Assembly (NCBI RefSeq): GCF_018917965.1
Contig: NZ_JAHLPP010000001.1
Location: 992,001-1,056,000 of the forward strand
DNA length: 64,000 nucleotides
Direction of reading: 5' to 3'
From: Pseudoflavonifractor sp. MSJ-37
Lineage (GTDB): Bacteria; Bacillota; Clostridia; Oscillospirales; Oscillospiraceae
The number at the start of each line of letters is the position of its first letter. The stretch's first letter is position 1. The translations under genes and the position numbers were made by a program. Below the pieces are notes generated by a model, which did no database searches, was not told the DNA's origin, and was given only the letters and a program-made list of their open reading frames with translations. Shown here piece by piece: positions 33,246 through 41,595 of the stretch.

Positions 33246-33716
33246 ATGACATGGAAGCGATATGTGCCTTGGGTCCTGCTCTGTGAGGGTGTGGGCGCCC
33301 TGTCCGGCTGGCTCTCCCGAGAGGGCTTCCGGGCCTATGGGACAGGAGCGGTGCCCAAACCGCCCCTCTCCCCGCCCGGCTGGGTGTTCCCGGTCGTCTG
33401 GGCGGTCCTCTTCGCCCTGATGGGCACAGGGGCCGCTCAAGTCTCCCGGACCGCCAAGGGTCCCCAGCGGGACCGGGCCATGCTGTTCTTCCTGCTCCAA
33501 TTGGCGGCCAATTTCTGCTGGCCTCTCCTCTTTTTCCGGCTCCGGTGGTCCGGAGCGGCTCTGATCTGGCTGGCCGTCCTGTGGGGGCTGATCTTGGTCA
33601 TGACCCTGGCCTTCCGCAGAGTTTGCCGGACTGCCGCCGCCCTCCAGATCCCCTATCTGCTCTGGACCGCCTTCGCCCTGTATCTCAACTGGGGCGTATG
33701 GCGGATGAGCCGCTAA
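33246..33716 (+). CDS. TspO/MBR family membrane protein
   Basis: A 156-residue protein with five predicted transmembrane helices and the family motifs KPPLSPPGWVFPVVWAVLFALMG (TM1-2 loop) and ANFCWPLLFF, and the C-terminal LNWGVWRM. TspO proteins bind porphyrins and related tetrapyrroles and are involved in stress responses. The ATG is preceded by CAGGTGATG. Follows cysS by 55 bases but probably a separate unit. Confidence 0.9.
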   Translation: MTWKRYVPWVLLCEGVGALSGWLSREGFRAYGTGAVPKPPLSPPGWVFPVVWAVLFALMGTGAAQVSRTAKGPQRDRAMLFFLLQLAANFCWPLLFFRLRWSGAALIWLAVLWGLILVMTLAFRRVCRTAAALQIPYLLWTAFALYLNWGVWRMSR

Positions 33717-33720
33717 CGCA

Positions 33721-33765
33721 AAAACGCGGCACGCTCTGTTTTGTCACAGAGCGTGCCGCACATTT
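33721..33765. terminator. Bidirectional terminator between tspO and NlpC/P60 gene
   Basis: A 14-bp perfect stem (33726-33739 with 33746-33759) is preceded by an A-run and followed by CATTTTA. It ends the converging minus-strand operon and the tspO gene. Confidence 0.88.
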
Positions 33766-33773
33766 TATCTCTC

Positions 33774-34598
33774 TCAGAAGATGCTCCCGACCGCGGTGAC
33801 GGACCCCGCCAGATCTGCCCGGAAGCGGGAGCTGGCCGGATCCAGGCTGTTCAGGACCACCCCCGCGCCCTCCCGGGCAGTGGAGTGGATGTAGTCCCCC
33901 TCGCCCAGATACATCGCCGTGTGGCCCGGGAAAAACAGCAGGTCCCCCGGTCCCATGTCTCCCCGACGGATGGGATGGACCGGGAACCCCGGCTCGATCC
34001 GGGCGTCCCGGAAGATCCGGATCCCGTTCAGCAGATAGGTCATAGAGGTCAGGCCGGAACAGTCGATGCCCAGCGGCGTCTTGCCGCCCCAGCGGTACTG
34101 GGTCCCCAGATAGCTCCGGGCCGTCTCAGTCAGGGCCGCCCGGAGGGCTCCCTCCTCTCGGAAGGCTGGAGCGGTGTGGTGCGCCCCAAGGAAGCCCATG
34201 CGGACGAAGCCCTCCCGGCCGTCGCAGAGGCAGACTCTCTGCCAGTCCCCGGCCTCCGGCGGGTCCAGTGGGGATACCAGCGCGCCCCGGGTCAGGCACG
34301 CTATCCGGACATGCTCCACACCGGGACCGGACAGCACATCGCAGAAGGCCCGGAGGACCACCCGCTTCGGAGCCTCCTCCCACCGGCGGCAGGCCGTCCC
34401 GTCCCGGCGCAGATCCCCAGCTCTGGCCCAGCCCCGGTACCGGTAAGGCGTTTCCACCTGACACCATCCTCCGGCATGGTCCAGCACGGTCACAGTCATC
34501 CCGGAGAGGACCTCGTCGGCCTGTTCCGCCCTGTCGTCCGGTCCACACCGCAGGGCACAGACCGGGACTTTGACGAGGGCGTCAGACATAGCGCTCAT
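33774..34598 (-). CDS. NlpC/P60 family cell-wall peptidase
   Basis: A 274-residue protein with two SH3-like domains (about residues 10-65 and 80-140) and a C-terminal NlpC/P60 cysteine peptidase. The catalytic cysteine is in PLGIDCSGLTSMTYLLNG and the histidine in FPGHTAMYLGEG. This layout resembles YkfC-type γ-D-glutamyl-diamino acid endopeptidases that process cell-wall peptides. No signal peptide is visible, which suggests an intracellular role in peptide recycling. The start is ATG 34598 or 34589; both overlap the upstream gene's stop, so the pair is translationally coupled. Confidence 0.85.
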   Translation of the reverse strand: MSAMSDALVKVPVCALRCGPDDRAEQADEVLSGMTVTVLDHAGGWCQVETPYRYRGWARAGDLRRDGTACRRWEEAPKRVVLRAFCDVLSGPGVEHVRIACLTRGALVSPLDPPEAGDWQRVCLCDGREGFVRMGFLGAHHTAPAFREEGALRAALTETARSYLGTQYRWGGKTPLGIDCSGLTSMTYLLNGIRIFRDARIEPGFPVHPIRRGDMGPGDLLFFPGHTAMYLGEGDYIHSTAREGAGVVLNSLDPASSRFRADLAGSVTAVGSIF

Positions 34599-35343
34599 AG
34601 ATCTCCCGGGTCAGACGGCCGATGAACTTCTCCTGCTCCTTCCCATCTCCGGCGGGGCCGTCCCAGGTGAAGATGCCCAGATAGAAGGGGGCGGGGAACG
34701 CCTCGAAGATGCCGGAGTCGCAGCAGGCCCCCTCCTCCACCCCGGACATATGGGACAGGCCCACCGGGTTGGGGACATAGCGCAGGAAGAGCCCGCTCCG
34801 ACGGTGGCGGTGCAGGATATCCAGCGCCAGCTCCCGCAGGTCGTGGTCCAGCACAGTGCCCCGGTAGACGGCCCACCAGACCCGCTCCTGGTCCTGAGCG
34901 GTGGTCCGGCTGTCCCGGAGGGGCCGGCGGCAGTCTGTTGCTTTCAGGCCCATGGTGCTGGAGAGGTATTCCTCCATCTCGTCCGTGTCCACCAGCGCCA
35001 GCACCAGATCCGCGGCCAGGTCGTCGTCCTCCGCGATCATCCAGTAGAGCAGTTCCCGCAGGGTGTAGATGGAGTCCCCCATCTCCGCCACCCGGCTGTC
35101 CTCCCCGGCCCGCTCCGGCGGCAGGGGGATCTCCCGGTCCAGCTCCAGCCGGTCCTGGCGGACCAACTCCAGCACGAAGATCAGCAGGGGCACCTTGATG
35201 GCGGAGGACGCCGGAAAGGGCTCCTCCGGGTCGATGCTGTGATAGTGCTCTCCGTTGAGCAGGTCGGTCATCAGCAGAGACGCCTTCCCCGGGAACACAT
35301 CGATCTGCTCCCGGAGCCATGTGTCCAGTCTCGTGTTTTCCAT
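34582..35343 (-). CDS. Serine hydrolase, class A beta-lactamase-like
   Basis: A 253-residue penicillin-binding-protein-fold hydrolase. The nucleophile motif SxxK is S47-A-I-K50 in PFPASSAIKVPLLI. A typical third KTG motif is not evident, and there is no signal peptide, so it may be an intracellular esterase or D-peptidase rather than a β-lactamase. I chose ATG 35343 because AGAGG lies 9 bases upstream; the ATG at 35352 directly abuts that site. Coupled with the NlpC/P60 gene, suggesting joint processing of peptidoglycan fragments. Confidence 0.8.
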   Translation of the reverse strand: MENTRLDTWLREQIDVFPGKASLLMTDLLNGEHYHSIDPEEPFPASSAIKVPLLIFVLELVRQDRLELDREIPLPPERAGEDSRVAEMGDSIYTLRELLYWMIAEDDDLAADLVLALVDTDEMEEYLSSTMGLKATDCRRPLRDSRTTAQDQERVWWAVYRGTVLDHDLRELALDILHRHRRSGLFLRYVPNPVGLSHMSGVEEGACCDSGIFEAFPAPFYLGIFTWDGPAGDGKEQEKFIGRLTREIYERYV

Positions 35344-35488
35344 ATCGGTCATCCTCTCTTCTTATCGTGTTCGATCCTATGCGGGCATGCGCGGGATCAT
35401 TTCTCCGGTCCGGCGGCCCGGCTCCCTCTTCCCTTGTCCGCCAAAAAAGGGTATACTGGAGGAAAGAGAGAAAAAGGGGGCCTCTGTC

Positions 35489-36481
35489 ATGTCCAGACAT
35501 CCTCGCCAGAAGCTGAAGCTGCTCCTGTTGGAGCGGATCCTGCTGGAGCGCTCCGATGAGGAGCATCCCATCTCCACTGCCGCTCTGCTGGACGCGCTGG
35601 AACAGCAGGGCGTCGCCGCCGAGCGCAAGAGCCTCTACGACGACATGGACACCCTGAGCCAGATCGGTCTGGACGTACAGAGCCGCAAGGGCCGGGACGG
35701 CGGCTGGTTCATCGGCGAGCGGCCCTTCCAGCTCCCAGAGCTCAAGCTCCTGGTGGACGCGGTGCAATCCTGCAAGTTCATCACCCAGCACAAGAGCAAT
35801 GCCCTGATCCACAAGCTGGAGAGCCTGGCCAGCATCTATCAGGCCCATCAGCTCCAGCGGCAGGTCTACGTCGCCGGCCGACCCAAGACCATGAACGAGA
35901 GCGTCTACTACACCATCGACCGGCTCCACGCCGCCATCTCCCAGCAGAGGTCGGTATCTTTCCGCTATTTCGAGTATGACGTGCGGAAGGAGAAGGTGTT
36001 CCGGCGGGGCGGGAAACGCTACCACGTCTCCCCCTACGGCCTCATCTGGGACGATGAGAACTACTATCTGGCCGGGTACGACCATGACCATGACCAGCTG
36101 CGCCATTACCGGGTAGACAAGATGGCGGAGCTCACCGTCACCAGCCAGCCCCGTCAGGGGGATGCCCAGTGCGGCTCCTTCGACACCGCCGCCTACGGCC
36201 AGAAGCATTTTGGGATGTTCAGCGGCCGGGAGGCCGACGTCCGGCTCCGGTGTGAGGACCGGATGGTGGGCGTGATCCTGGACCGCTTCGGCCGGGACTC
36301 CATCCTGATCCCCGAGGCGGAGAGCGGACATTTCACCGTCACCGTCACCGTGGTGGTGAGCCCTCAGTTCCTGGGCTGGCTCTTCGGCTTGGGCACCGGG
36401 GTGGAGCTCCTCTCCCCCGGCTGGGCCGTGGAGGCCTTCCGGGACCAGCTCCGGCAGGTCGAGGAACGCTATCCCGGCTGA
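35489..36481 (+). CDS. WYL domain transcriptional regulator
   Basis: A 330-residue regulator of the HTH-WYL class. The N-terminal winged helix-turn-helix covers roughly residues 1-75 (ISTAALLDALEQQGVAAERKSLYDDMDTL), and the WYL domain runs from about 140 (SVSFRYFEYDVRKEK, HVSPYGLIWDDENYYLAGYD), followed by a WCX-type C-terminal domain. WYL proteins often sense nucleotides or nucleic acids and control DNA repair or defence genes. No target is obvious nearby. ATG 35489 follows AAAGGGGG. Confidence 0.88.
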   Translation: MSRHPRQKLKLLLLERILLERSDEEHPISTAALLDALEQQGVAAERKSLYDDMDTLSQIGLDVQSRKGRDGGWFIGERPFQLPELKLLVDAVQSCKFITQHKSNALIHKLESLASIYQAHQLQRQVYVAGRPKTMNESVYYTIDRLHAAISQQRSVSFRYFEYDVRKEKVFRRGGKRYHVSPYGLIWDDENYYLAGYDHDHDQLRHYRVDKMAELTVTSQPRQGDAQCGSFDTAAYGQKHFGMFSGREADVRLRCEDRMVGVILDRFGRDSILIPEAESGHFTVTVTVVVSPQFLGWLFGLGTGVELLSPGWAVEAFRDQLRQVEERYPG

Positions 36482-36485
36482 CGGG

Positions 36486-36818
36486 TCACTCCCAAGTCTT
36501 CCAGACGTCCGGACAGTAGCCCACGGTGGCCTTCTTCCCGTTGCGGACGATGGGGGTGCGGAGGAGCTTCGGCTCCTCCAACAGCTTCTCCAGCTTGTCC
36601 TCGTCATAGGCCAGATAGTTCAGCAGAGCCGCGTCCGGGTGCTTCTGATCGATCAGCGCCTCCAGCCCTACCGCGTTCTTCACGCTGGTGAGTTCGCCTT
36701 TGCTCATGCCGTACTTCACCAGATCCACCGACTGGAACTTCACCCGGCGTTCCTTGAAATAGCGCTCCGCCTTCTTGGTGTCGAAGCATTTGGACTTCCC
36801 GAAGATCTGGATGTTCAT
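36486..36818 (-). CDS. ArsC/Spx family thioredoxin-fold protein
   Basis: A 110-residue thioredoxin-fold protein of the arsenate reductase (ArsC)/Spx/MgsR family, with a single active cysteine at position 11 (GKSKCFDTKKAERYF) and the conserved RTPIVRNGKKATVGY. It does not have the CxxC redox switch of Spx. No other ars gene is near, so true arsenate reductase activity is doubtful. Overlaps the DUF1653 gene by 4 bases, so the two are co-translated. Confidence 0.85.
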   Translation of the reverse strand: MNIQIFGKSKCFDTKKAERYFKERRVKFQSVDLVKYGMSKGELTSVKNAVGLEALIDQKHPDAALLNYLAYDEDKLEKLLEEPKLLRTPIVRNGKKATVGYCPDVWKTWE

Positions 36819-37042
36819 CCCTCATCCTCCTCTCCGATATAGACGAAGCGGGGGCCGGAATAGCCCTCCCGCTCCACGGTCTCGTTCCACATGGCCGCGG
36901 GCCGCACCCAGATGCCCCGCTCGCCATAAAGGGCCTGATAGACCACCATCGGCTCCATGGTCTCGGAATGACGGGCGGTATAGAGCACCCGGTATCCCTT
37001 CCCCTTGAAGTGCCGCCAGCGGCCCGGACGGATCTCTTCCAT
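36815..37042 (-). CDS. DUF1653 domain protein
   Basis: A 75-residue DUF1653 protein, recognised by MEEIRPGRWRHFKGKGYRVLYTARHSE and the ending RPAAMWNETVEREGYSGPRFVYIGE. This small β-barrel family has no known function. ATG 37042 is preferred because AAGGAG lies 8 bases upstream; an ATG at 37048 is too close to that site. Operon with the ArsC-like gene. Confidence 0.85.
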   Translation of the reverse strand: MEEIRPGRWRHFKGKGYRVLYTARHSETMEPMVVYQALYGERGIWVRPAAMWNETVEREGYSGPRFVYIGEEDEG

Positions 37043-37479
37043 GGACATCGCTCCTTGCAGACAGTCATCGTGTTCAACGGTCCTATTGTAATCCAAAACA
37101 GGGCGTTTGAAAAGAGTTGGAACGGCCCGAGCGTCTGCAGAAAAATAAAAGTATACTTTTTCCACAGACTATGGTATACTATAAATCAATATCGTACTTT
37201 TTACTGGTACGTTTTTCGATGGCTTCTGGTGCGCACGCGCACTCGATCGATATATGGGACATGGCCGAACATCCACCTCTGGGCGGTATCCCCCATCTCT
37301 TCCCGGCGAGGCAGGGCCGGGAAGAACGGGCGTCCGTCCCTGGTTTTTTGCGCCCTTGGCCCTCCCCTATCCCGGTCCGGCAGGTCTACATGGACCCGGA
37401 ACGCCGTCGCATCGACCAAGCATCTTTTATGAGAGATCATAACGAATCGTGATATGAAAAGGAGTGTTCGATCCATACT
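37043..37479. promoter_or_regulatory. 437-bp intergenic region with divergent promoters and long RNase J leader
   Basis: On the minus strand TACAAT at 37085-37090 may be the -10 of the DUF1653 gene. On the plus strand TATACT/TATAAA boxes at 37175-37185 are the likely start of the rnj transcript, giving a leader of about 280 bases. Just upstream is the 14-bp palindrome AAAAGTATACTTTT (37147-37160), a possible operator. The leader has short GC-rich hairpins, one followed by TTTTTT (37343-37349), but no RNA family I recognise and no good ORF. Confidence 0.5.
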
Positions 37480-39138
37480 ATGGCAGAAAAATTGAAGATC
37501 ATTTCTCTGGGCGGTCTGAACGAGATCGGTAAGAACCTGACCGTCTATGAGTATGGCGGGGACATCATCATCGTCGATGTGGGCATGGGCTTCCCGGATG
37601 ACGATATGTACGGCATCGACGTAGTCATCCCTGACTTCACCTATCTCATCAAGAACCAGGACAAGATCCGCGGCATCTTCCTCACCCACGGGCACGAGGA
37701 CCATATCGGGTCCATCCCCTATCTCCTGCGGAGCATCAACGTGCCCATCTACGCCACCCGCATGACCGCTGGTCTGGTGCGCCTCAAGCTGGAGGAGCAC
37801 CATCTGGCCGACAAGACCAAGCTCATCACCTGCGAGGCCGGCGAGGTCGTCAAGGCCGGCCGGTTCTCCGTGGAGTTCATCCACGTGAACCACTCCATCG
37901 CCGACGCGGTGGCCTTCGCCATCAAGACCCCCATCGGCACCGTGGTCCACACCGGCGACTTCAAGATCGATCCCACCCCCATCCAGGGCGGCATGACCGA
38001 CCTGGCCCGGCTGGGCGAGCTGGGCAAAAAGGGCGTCCTGGCCCTGCTCAGCGACTCCACCAACGTGGAGCGGCCCGGCTATACCCGCAGTGAACGCTGC
38101 GTGGGTGCCTCCTTCGACGCGCTGTTCCGGGGCTGCGACCAGCGGATCATCGTCACCACCTTCGCCTCCAACGTGGACCGGATCCAGCAGGTCATCTCCG
38201 TGGCGGCCAAGTACGGCCGCAAGGTGGCCGTCACCGGTCGGAGCATGGAGAACGCCATGAAGGTGTCCGTGGAACTGGGCTATATGAACATCCCCGACGG
38301 CGTGCTGGTGGACATCAACCACATCAAGAGCCTGCCCAACAACAAGATCTGCATCATCACCACCGGCAGCCAGGGCGAGACCATGTCCGCCCTGACCCGC
38401 ATGGCCTTCAACACCCACAAGCAGGTGGAGATCAAGGCCGGCGACCGGGTCATCCTCTCCGCCTCCGCCATCCCTGGCAATGAGCACGCCATCGGCAGTG
38501 TCATCAACGAGCTCTACCGCAAGGACGCCGAGGTGATCAACGAGCGGAACGGCCCCCTCCATGTGTCCGGCCACGCCTGTCAGGAGGAGCTGAAGATCAT
38601 CCACGCTCTGGTGAAGCCCAAGTTCTTCATCCCGGTCCACGGCGAACAGCGCCACCTCAAGACCCACGCCAAGCTGGCCCGCGATATGGGCATGGATCCC
38701 CGCCGGATCATCATCAGCGACATCGGCAAGGTCATCGAACTGACCCAGAACTCCGCCAAGATCAACGGCACCGTGCCCGCCGGCAAGGTGTTCGTGGACG
38801 GCTATGGCGTGGGCGACGTGGGCAGCGTGGTCCTTCGGGACCGGAAACATCTGGCCGAGGACGGCATGATCGTAGTGGTCGTGTCCATGTCCAGCGAGGA
38901 CGGCTCCGTGGTCTCCGGCCCCGACATCATCACCCGCGGCTTCGTCTATGTGAAGGAGTCCGAGGGGCTCATGGAGGAGCTCCGCCGTGTGGCTGTGTCC
39001 ACTCTGGCGGACTGCGAGGCCGAGCACTGCACCGACTGGTCCTCCATCAAGGCCGAGCTCAAGAACGACCTGTCCAACTACCTCTATAAAAAGACCAAGC
39101 GCAATCCCATGATCCTGCCTGTCATCATGGAGATCTGA
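37480..39138 (+). CDS. rnj: Ribonuclease J
   Basis: A 552-residue metallo-β-lactamase/β-CASP ribonuclease with 5'-3' exonuclease and endonuclease activity, central to mRNA decay and rRNA maturation in Firmicutes. The catalytic motif is LTHGHEDHIGSIPYLL; the other metal ligands lie in HVNHSIADAV, VHTGDFKIDPTP and the C-terminal FIPVHGEQRHL. ATG 37480 has AAAGGAG about 15 bases upstream, an unusually long spacer. Preceded by a long leader, ended by a strong terminator. Confidence 0.95.
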   Translation: MAEKLKIISLGGLNEIGKNLTVYEYGGDIIIVDVGMGFPDDDMYGIDVVIPDFTYLIKNQDKIRGIFLTHGHEDHIGSIPYLLRSINVPIYATRMTAGLVRLKLEEHHLADKTKLITCEAGEVVKAGRFSVEFIHVNHSIADAVAFAIKTPIGTVVHTGDFKIDPTPIQGGMTDLARLGELGKKGVLALLSDSTNVERPGYTRSERCVGASFDALFRGCDQRIIVTTFASNVDRIQQVISVAAKYGRKVAVTGRSMENAMKVSVELGYMNIPDGVLVDINHIKSLPNNKICIITTGSQGETMSALTRMAFNTHKQVEIKAGDRVILSASAIPGNEHAIGSVINELYRKDAEVINERNGPLHVSGHACQEELKIIHALVKPKFFIPVHGEQRHLKTHAKLARDMGMDPRRIIISDIGKVIELTQNSAKINGTVPAGKVFVDGYGVGDVGSVVLRDRKHLAEDGMIVVVVSMSSEDGSVVSGPDIITRGFVYVKESEGLMEELRRVAVSTLADCEAEHCTDWSSIKAELKNDLSNYLYKKTKRNPMILPVIMEI

Positions 39139-39150
39139 TCTCGCAGCGCA

Positions 39151-39193
39151 AAACAGCCTTGCTGTCCCACAAGGGACGGCAAGGCTGTTTTTT
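39151..39193. terminator. Terminator of rnj
   Basis: A 12-bp stem (39151-39162 with 39179-39190), inner pairing GTCCC/GGGAC, T-run on the right and A-run on the left; works in both directions. Confidence 0.92.
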
Positions 39194-39202
39194 CGTATCA
39201 GA

Positions 39203-39612
39203 TCAGGCTTTGACGCCGGAAGTGCAGATCTGCATGGCCACACCATCCTCCATGATATGGAAGCCGTGCTTCTCATAGAAGGCGGCGTTTTTCCGTTCCT
39301 CCGGCATGATCTCGATGTAGAGGTAGTCCTTGTACTTCTCCTTCACCATCTCCACCATGGTCCCGGCGATGCCCTGGCCCTGATGGTCCGGACGCACCAG
39401 GACATAGTGCATATAGGCCATCATCTCTCCGTCATCCAGCACCCGGACCAGGCCCACCAGCTCCTCCCCGTCCCAGGCGGTGAACACAGTGGAGGACCCC
39501 ATCAGGGCTTTGTGGAGCCGGCTGGGGTACTCGCCGGACACCCATCCCACAGACCGGAACAGATCCTGTACTTCCTTCTGGCCAAACTTTTTTCTTCGGT
39601 ATAGCGTATCAT
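39203..39612 (-). pseudogene. GNAT family acetyltransferase with an N-terminal frameshift
   Basis: The GNAT domain (LVGLVRVLDDGEMMAYMHYVLVRPDHQGQGIAGTMV, IEIMPEERKNAAFYEKHGF) is intact in one frame, but that frame has no suitable start codon after the ribosome site. The expected start is ATG 39612, with AAAGGAG upstream, giving MIRYTEEK. This frame runs into an A6 run (T-run at 39588-39593 on the plus strand), after which it would read a different frame; one extra A would restore MIRYTEEKKFGQKEVQDLF. So the gene is either disrupted, mis-sequenced, or depends on slippage at the homopolymer. It lies in an operon behind the HxlR regulator. Confidence 0.75.
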
Positions 39613-39630
39613 ATGTAAATTTCTTCTCCT

Positions 39631-40017
39631 TTACGGTTTGTTCTCCCGGTAGCCGCACTTCTGACACTGAGGCAGAGAGGGCTCTGCCCCCTCCTCCTGA
39701 TAGAGCCCCGCCCAGTGGCAGATGCTCTGGAGGATCGGGATGACCGACTTCCCCTTCTCGGTCAGGAAGTACTCCACCCGGGGCGGGATCTCGTCGAACT
39801 GGCGGCGGGCCACCAGTCCGCTGTTCTGGAGCTCCTTCAGAGTGGTGGCCAGCACCGCATCCGTGATGTTGCTCATCTCCCGGCGGAGGACGCTGTACCG
39901 CAGTTCCTTCTGGGCCGCCAGCACACAGAGGATCCGGGACTTCCATTTCCCGCCGAAGAGGTCCAGACCGTACTCCAGTGGACAGCGGATGTCCTTCTCC
40001 AATTTTGGTCGATACAT
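39631..40017 (-). CDS. HxlR family transcriptional regulator
   Basis: A 128-residue winged-helix regulator of the HxlR type. CPLEYGLDLFGGKWKSRILCVLA is the family signature, followed by the HTH (RREMSNITDAVLATTLKEL) and wing (ARRQFDEIPPRVEYFLTEKGKS). The C-terminus has CQKCG, a possible metal site. HxlR proteins often sense reactive electrophiles through a cysteine; Cys12 and Cys31 are candidates here. ATG 40017 follows AAGGAG; lies 5 bases after the LysE exporter gene, so co-transcribed. Confidence 0.9.
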   Translation of the reverse strand: MYRPKLEKDIRCPLEYGLDLFGGKWKSRILCVLAAQKELRYSVLRREMSNITDAVLATTLKELQNSGLVARRQFDEIPPRVEYFLTEKGKSVIPILQSICHWAGLYQEEGAEPSLPQCQKCGYRENKP

Positions 40018-40022
40018 GATGT

Positions 40023-40613
40023 TCAGCTCCTTGCGATGCCCCAGGCGCAGTACAGGAGGAACAGGCCCAGGACGCGGTCGATCATCGTTTGATGGTTCCG
40101 GCAGGCCCGCTGGAGCTTGAGTCCCAGAAAGGCCCAGGTCAGGCAAGCACTGCTGCCGAAGGCCACCACGCCCACGCCCGCCAGCAGGAGGGCCGGCAGA
40201 CTGTGGATATGGGGGATCAGGTAGGCGCTCAGCAGGGTCATGATGTAAAAATAGATCTTCACGTTCACCAGCTGGAGGAGGAACCCCTCCCGGAACGTGG
40301 GACGGCGGCGCTCCTCTCCTCCCCCATCGGAGCTCCCCCGCATCATATGGACGGCTAGCCACACCAGATAGGCCGCCCCCAGGTATCTCAGCACCGGCAG
40401 GACCGGCGAGAGCACGGTGTCCAGACCATACAAGGCCAGGGCACACAGGGTCTGCACGCACAGATAGCCGGTGCAGATCCCGGCGATCAGGACCCGGCCC
40501 TCCCGCCAGCCAAATCGGGTGGTGGTCTCCATGGCCAGGATGTTCCCTGGTCCGGGGGTATAGGAGCTGACGGCCATATAGCCCAGCATCGGCCCCAAAA
40601 ACGATGGTATCAT
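40023..40613 (-). CDS. LysE family amino-acid exporter
   Basis: A 196-residue LysE/RhtB-type transporter with five to six membrane helices. The N-terminal SYTPGPGNILAMETTTRFGWREG is the conserved PGPG motif. It exports amino acids or analogues; the substrate is unknown. First gene of an operon with the HxlR regulator and the frameshifted GNAT gene, so it may be regulated by that HxlR protein. Confidence 0.88.
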   Translation of the reverse strand: MIPSFLGPMLGYMAVSSYTPGPGNILAMETTTRFGWREGRVLIAGICTGYLCVQTLCALALYGLDTVLSPVLPVLRYLGAAYLVWLAVHMMRGSSDGGGEERRRPTFREGFLLQLVNVKIYFYIMTLLSAYLIPHIHSLPALLLAGVGVVAFGSSACLTWAFLGLKLQRACRNHQTMIDRVLGLFLLYCAWGIARS

Positions 40614-40649
40614 CTTCTCTCTCCCACTTTCTTTCGGGTCTATGGAGAT

Positions 40650-40678
40650 AAGATACCGGAGCTTCCCGCATTTTGCAA
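40650..40678 (-). promoter_or_regulatory. Promoter of lysE-hxlR operon
   Basis: Minus-strand TTGCAA (40673-40678) and TATCTT (40650-40655), 17-bp spacer. A possible regulator half-site AGTTACTTGCAAAATG overlaps the -35. Confidence 0.65.
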
Positions 40679-40720
40679 GTAACTATCGAATTTATGAGCG
40701 GCTTATTTTTCATCCGCCGC

Positions 40721-41473
40721 TCAGGGATAGGCACACCGATAGACCTTCCCCGGCTCCATGGGGATCTGGCGGGCGGCGAAGAGCTCCTCCACCGTGACGA
40801 AGTAGAAGCCCTGCCGGTGGAGACGATCCACAGCCGCCAAGGCCGCATCTACCGAACTGGAAAAGATATCGTGGAGCAGGATGATATCTCCGTCTCTGGC
40901 GCGGGAGACGATGTGCTCCGTCACCCGGGCGGCGTCCTGATCGTCCCAGTCCTCCGGGTCGATGGACCACAGCACGATGGGACAGCCCGCCATGTTTCGC
41001 ACGCCGTCATCCACCATGCCATAGGGCGGCCGCAGAGGGAATCCCTCCCGTCCCAGCACCGATCGGAACAAGTCCCGGGTCTTGTCCACCTGGGCGGCGA
41101 AGTCGGCGGTGCTCAGGGCAGTCAGCGCCACATGGTCATAGGTGTGGATGCCGATCTGGTGGCCCTCCCGCTCCATGCGCTGGAGCAGATCGGTGCTGTG
41201 TTCCGCCACCCGGCTCCCCACCAGGAAGAAGGTGGCCTTCACGCCCCGCTCCGCCAGCCCATCCAGCAGGGCCGTGGTGGTGGACCGCCGGGGCCCGTCG
41301 TCGAAGGTCAGCGCCAGCAGACCGCCCTCTCCTCCCGCAGATGTAGGGGCTGGCATCTCCTCCTGGAGGACCATATCCGCCGGGACCGTCCGATCCATCC
41401 AGCTCCGCCCCGCTGTTGCCGCCAGCGCTCCGACACCGATCAGGACCAGCAGGATCGCCCATCTGCGCCGCAT
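40721..41473 (-). CDS. Polysaccharide deacetylase family protein
   Basis: A 250-residue NodB-fold deacetylase with an N-terminal membrane anchor or signal (LLVLIGVGALAATAG). The catalytic Asp-Asp is in LTFDDGPRRSTT, the metal His pair in IGIHTYDHVALTALS, and further motifs are RPPYGMVDDG and IILLHDIF. Similar proteins remove N-acetyl groups from peptidoglycan, including in spore cortex formation. AAAGGCGG precedes the ATG. Monocistronic. Confidence 0.9.
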   Translation of the reverse strand: MRRRWAILLVLIGVGALAATAGRSWMDRTVPADMVLQEEMPAPTSAGGEGGLLALTFDDGPRRSTTTALLDGLAERGVKATFFLVGSRVAEHSTDLLQRMEREGHQIGIHTYDHVALTALSTADFAAQVDKTRDLFRSVLGREGFPLRPPYGMVDDGVRNMAGCPIVLWSIDPEDWDDQDAARVTEHIVSRARDGDIILLHDIFSSSVDAALAAVDRLHRQGFYFVTVEELFAARQIPMEPGKVYRCAYP

Positions 41474-41541
41474 ACCGCCACCGCCTTTCCAAGCTCTCCG
41501 ATAGTATGCGGCGAAAGGACGATCCTATGCGTCTCAAATCG

Positions 41542-41576
41542 AAAAAGTGCCTCTCCGGCTCAGACCGGAGAGGCAC
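41542..41576 (-). terminator. Terminator of the arg gene cluster
   Basis: On the minus strand a 12-bp perfect stem (41565-41576 with 41547-41558) is followed by five Ts just downstream of argF. Confidence 0.9.
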
Positions 41577-41595
41577 CTCTGGATCCATCAGGGAC

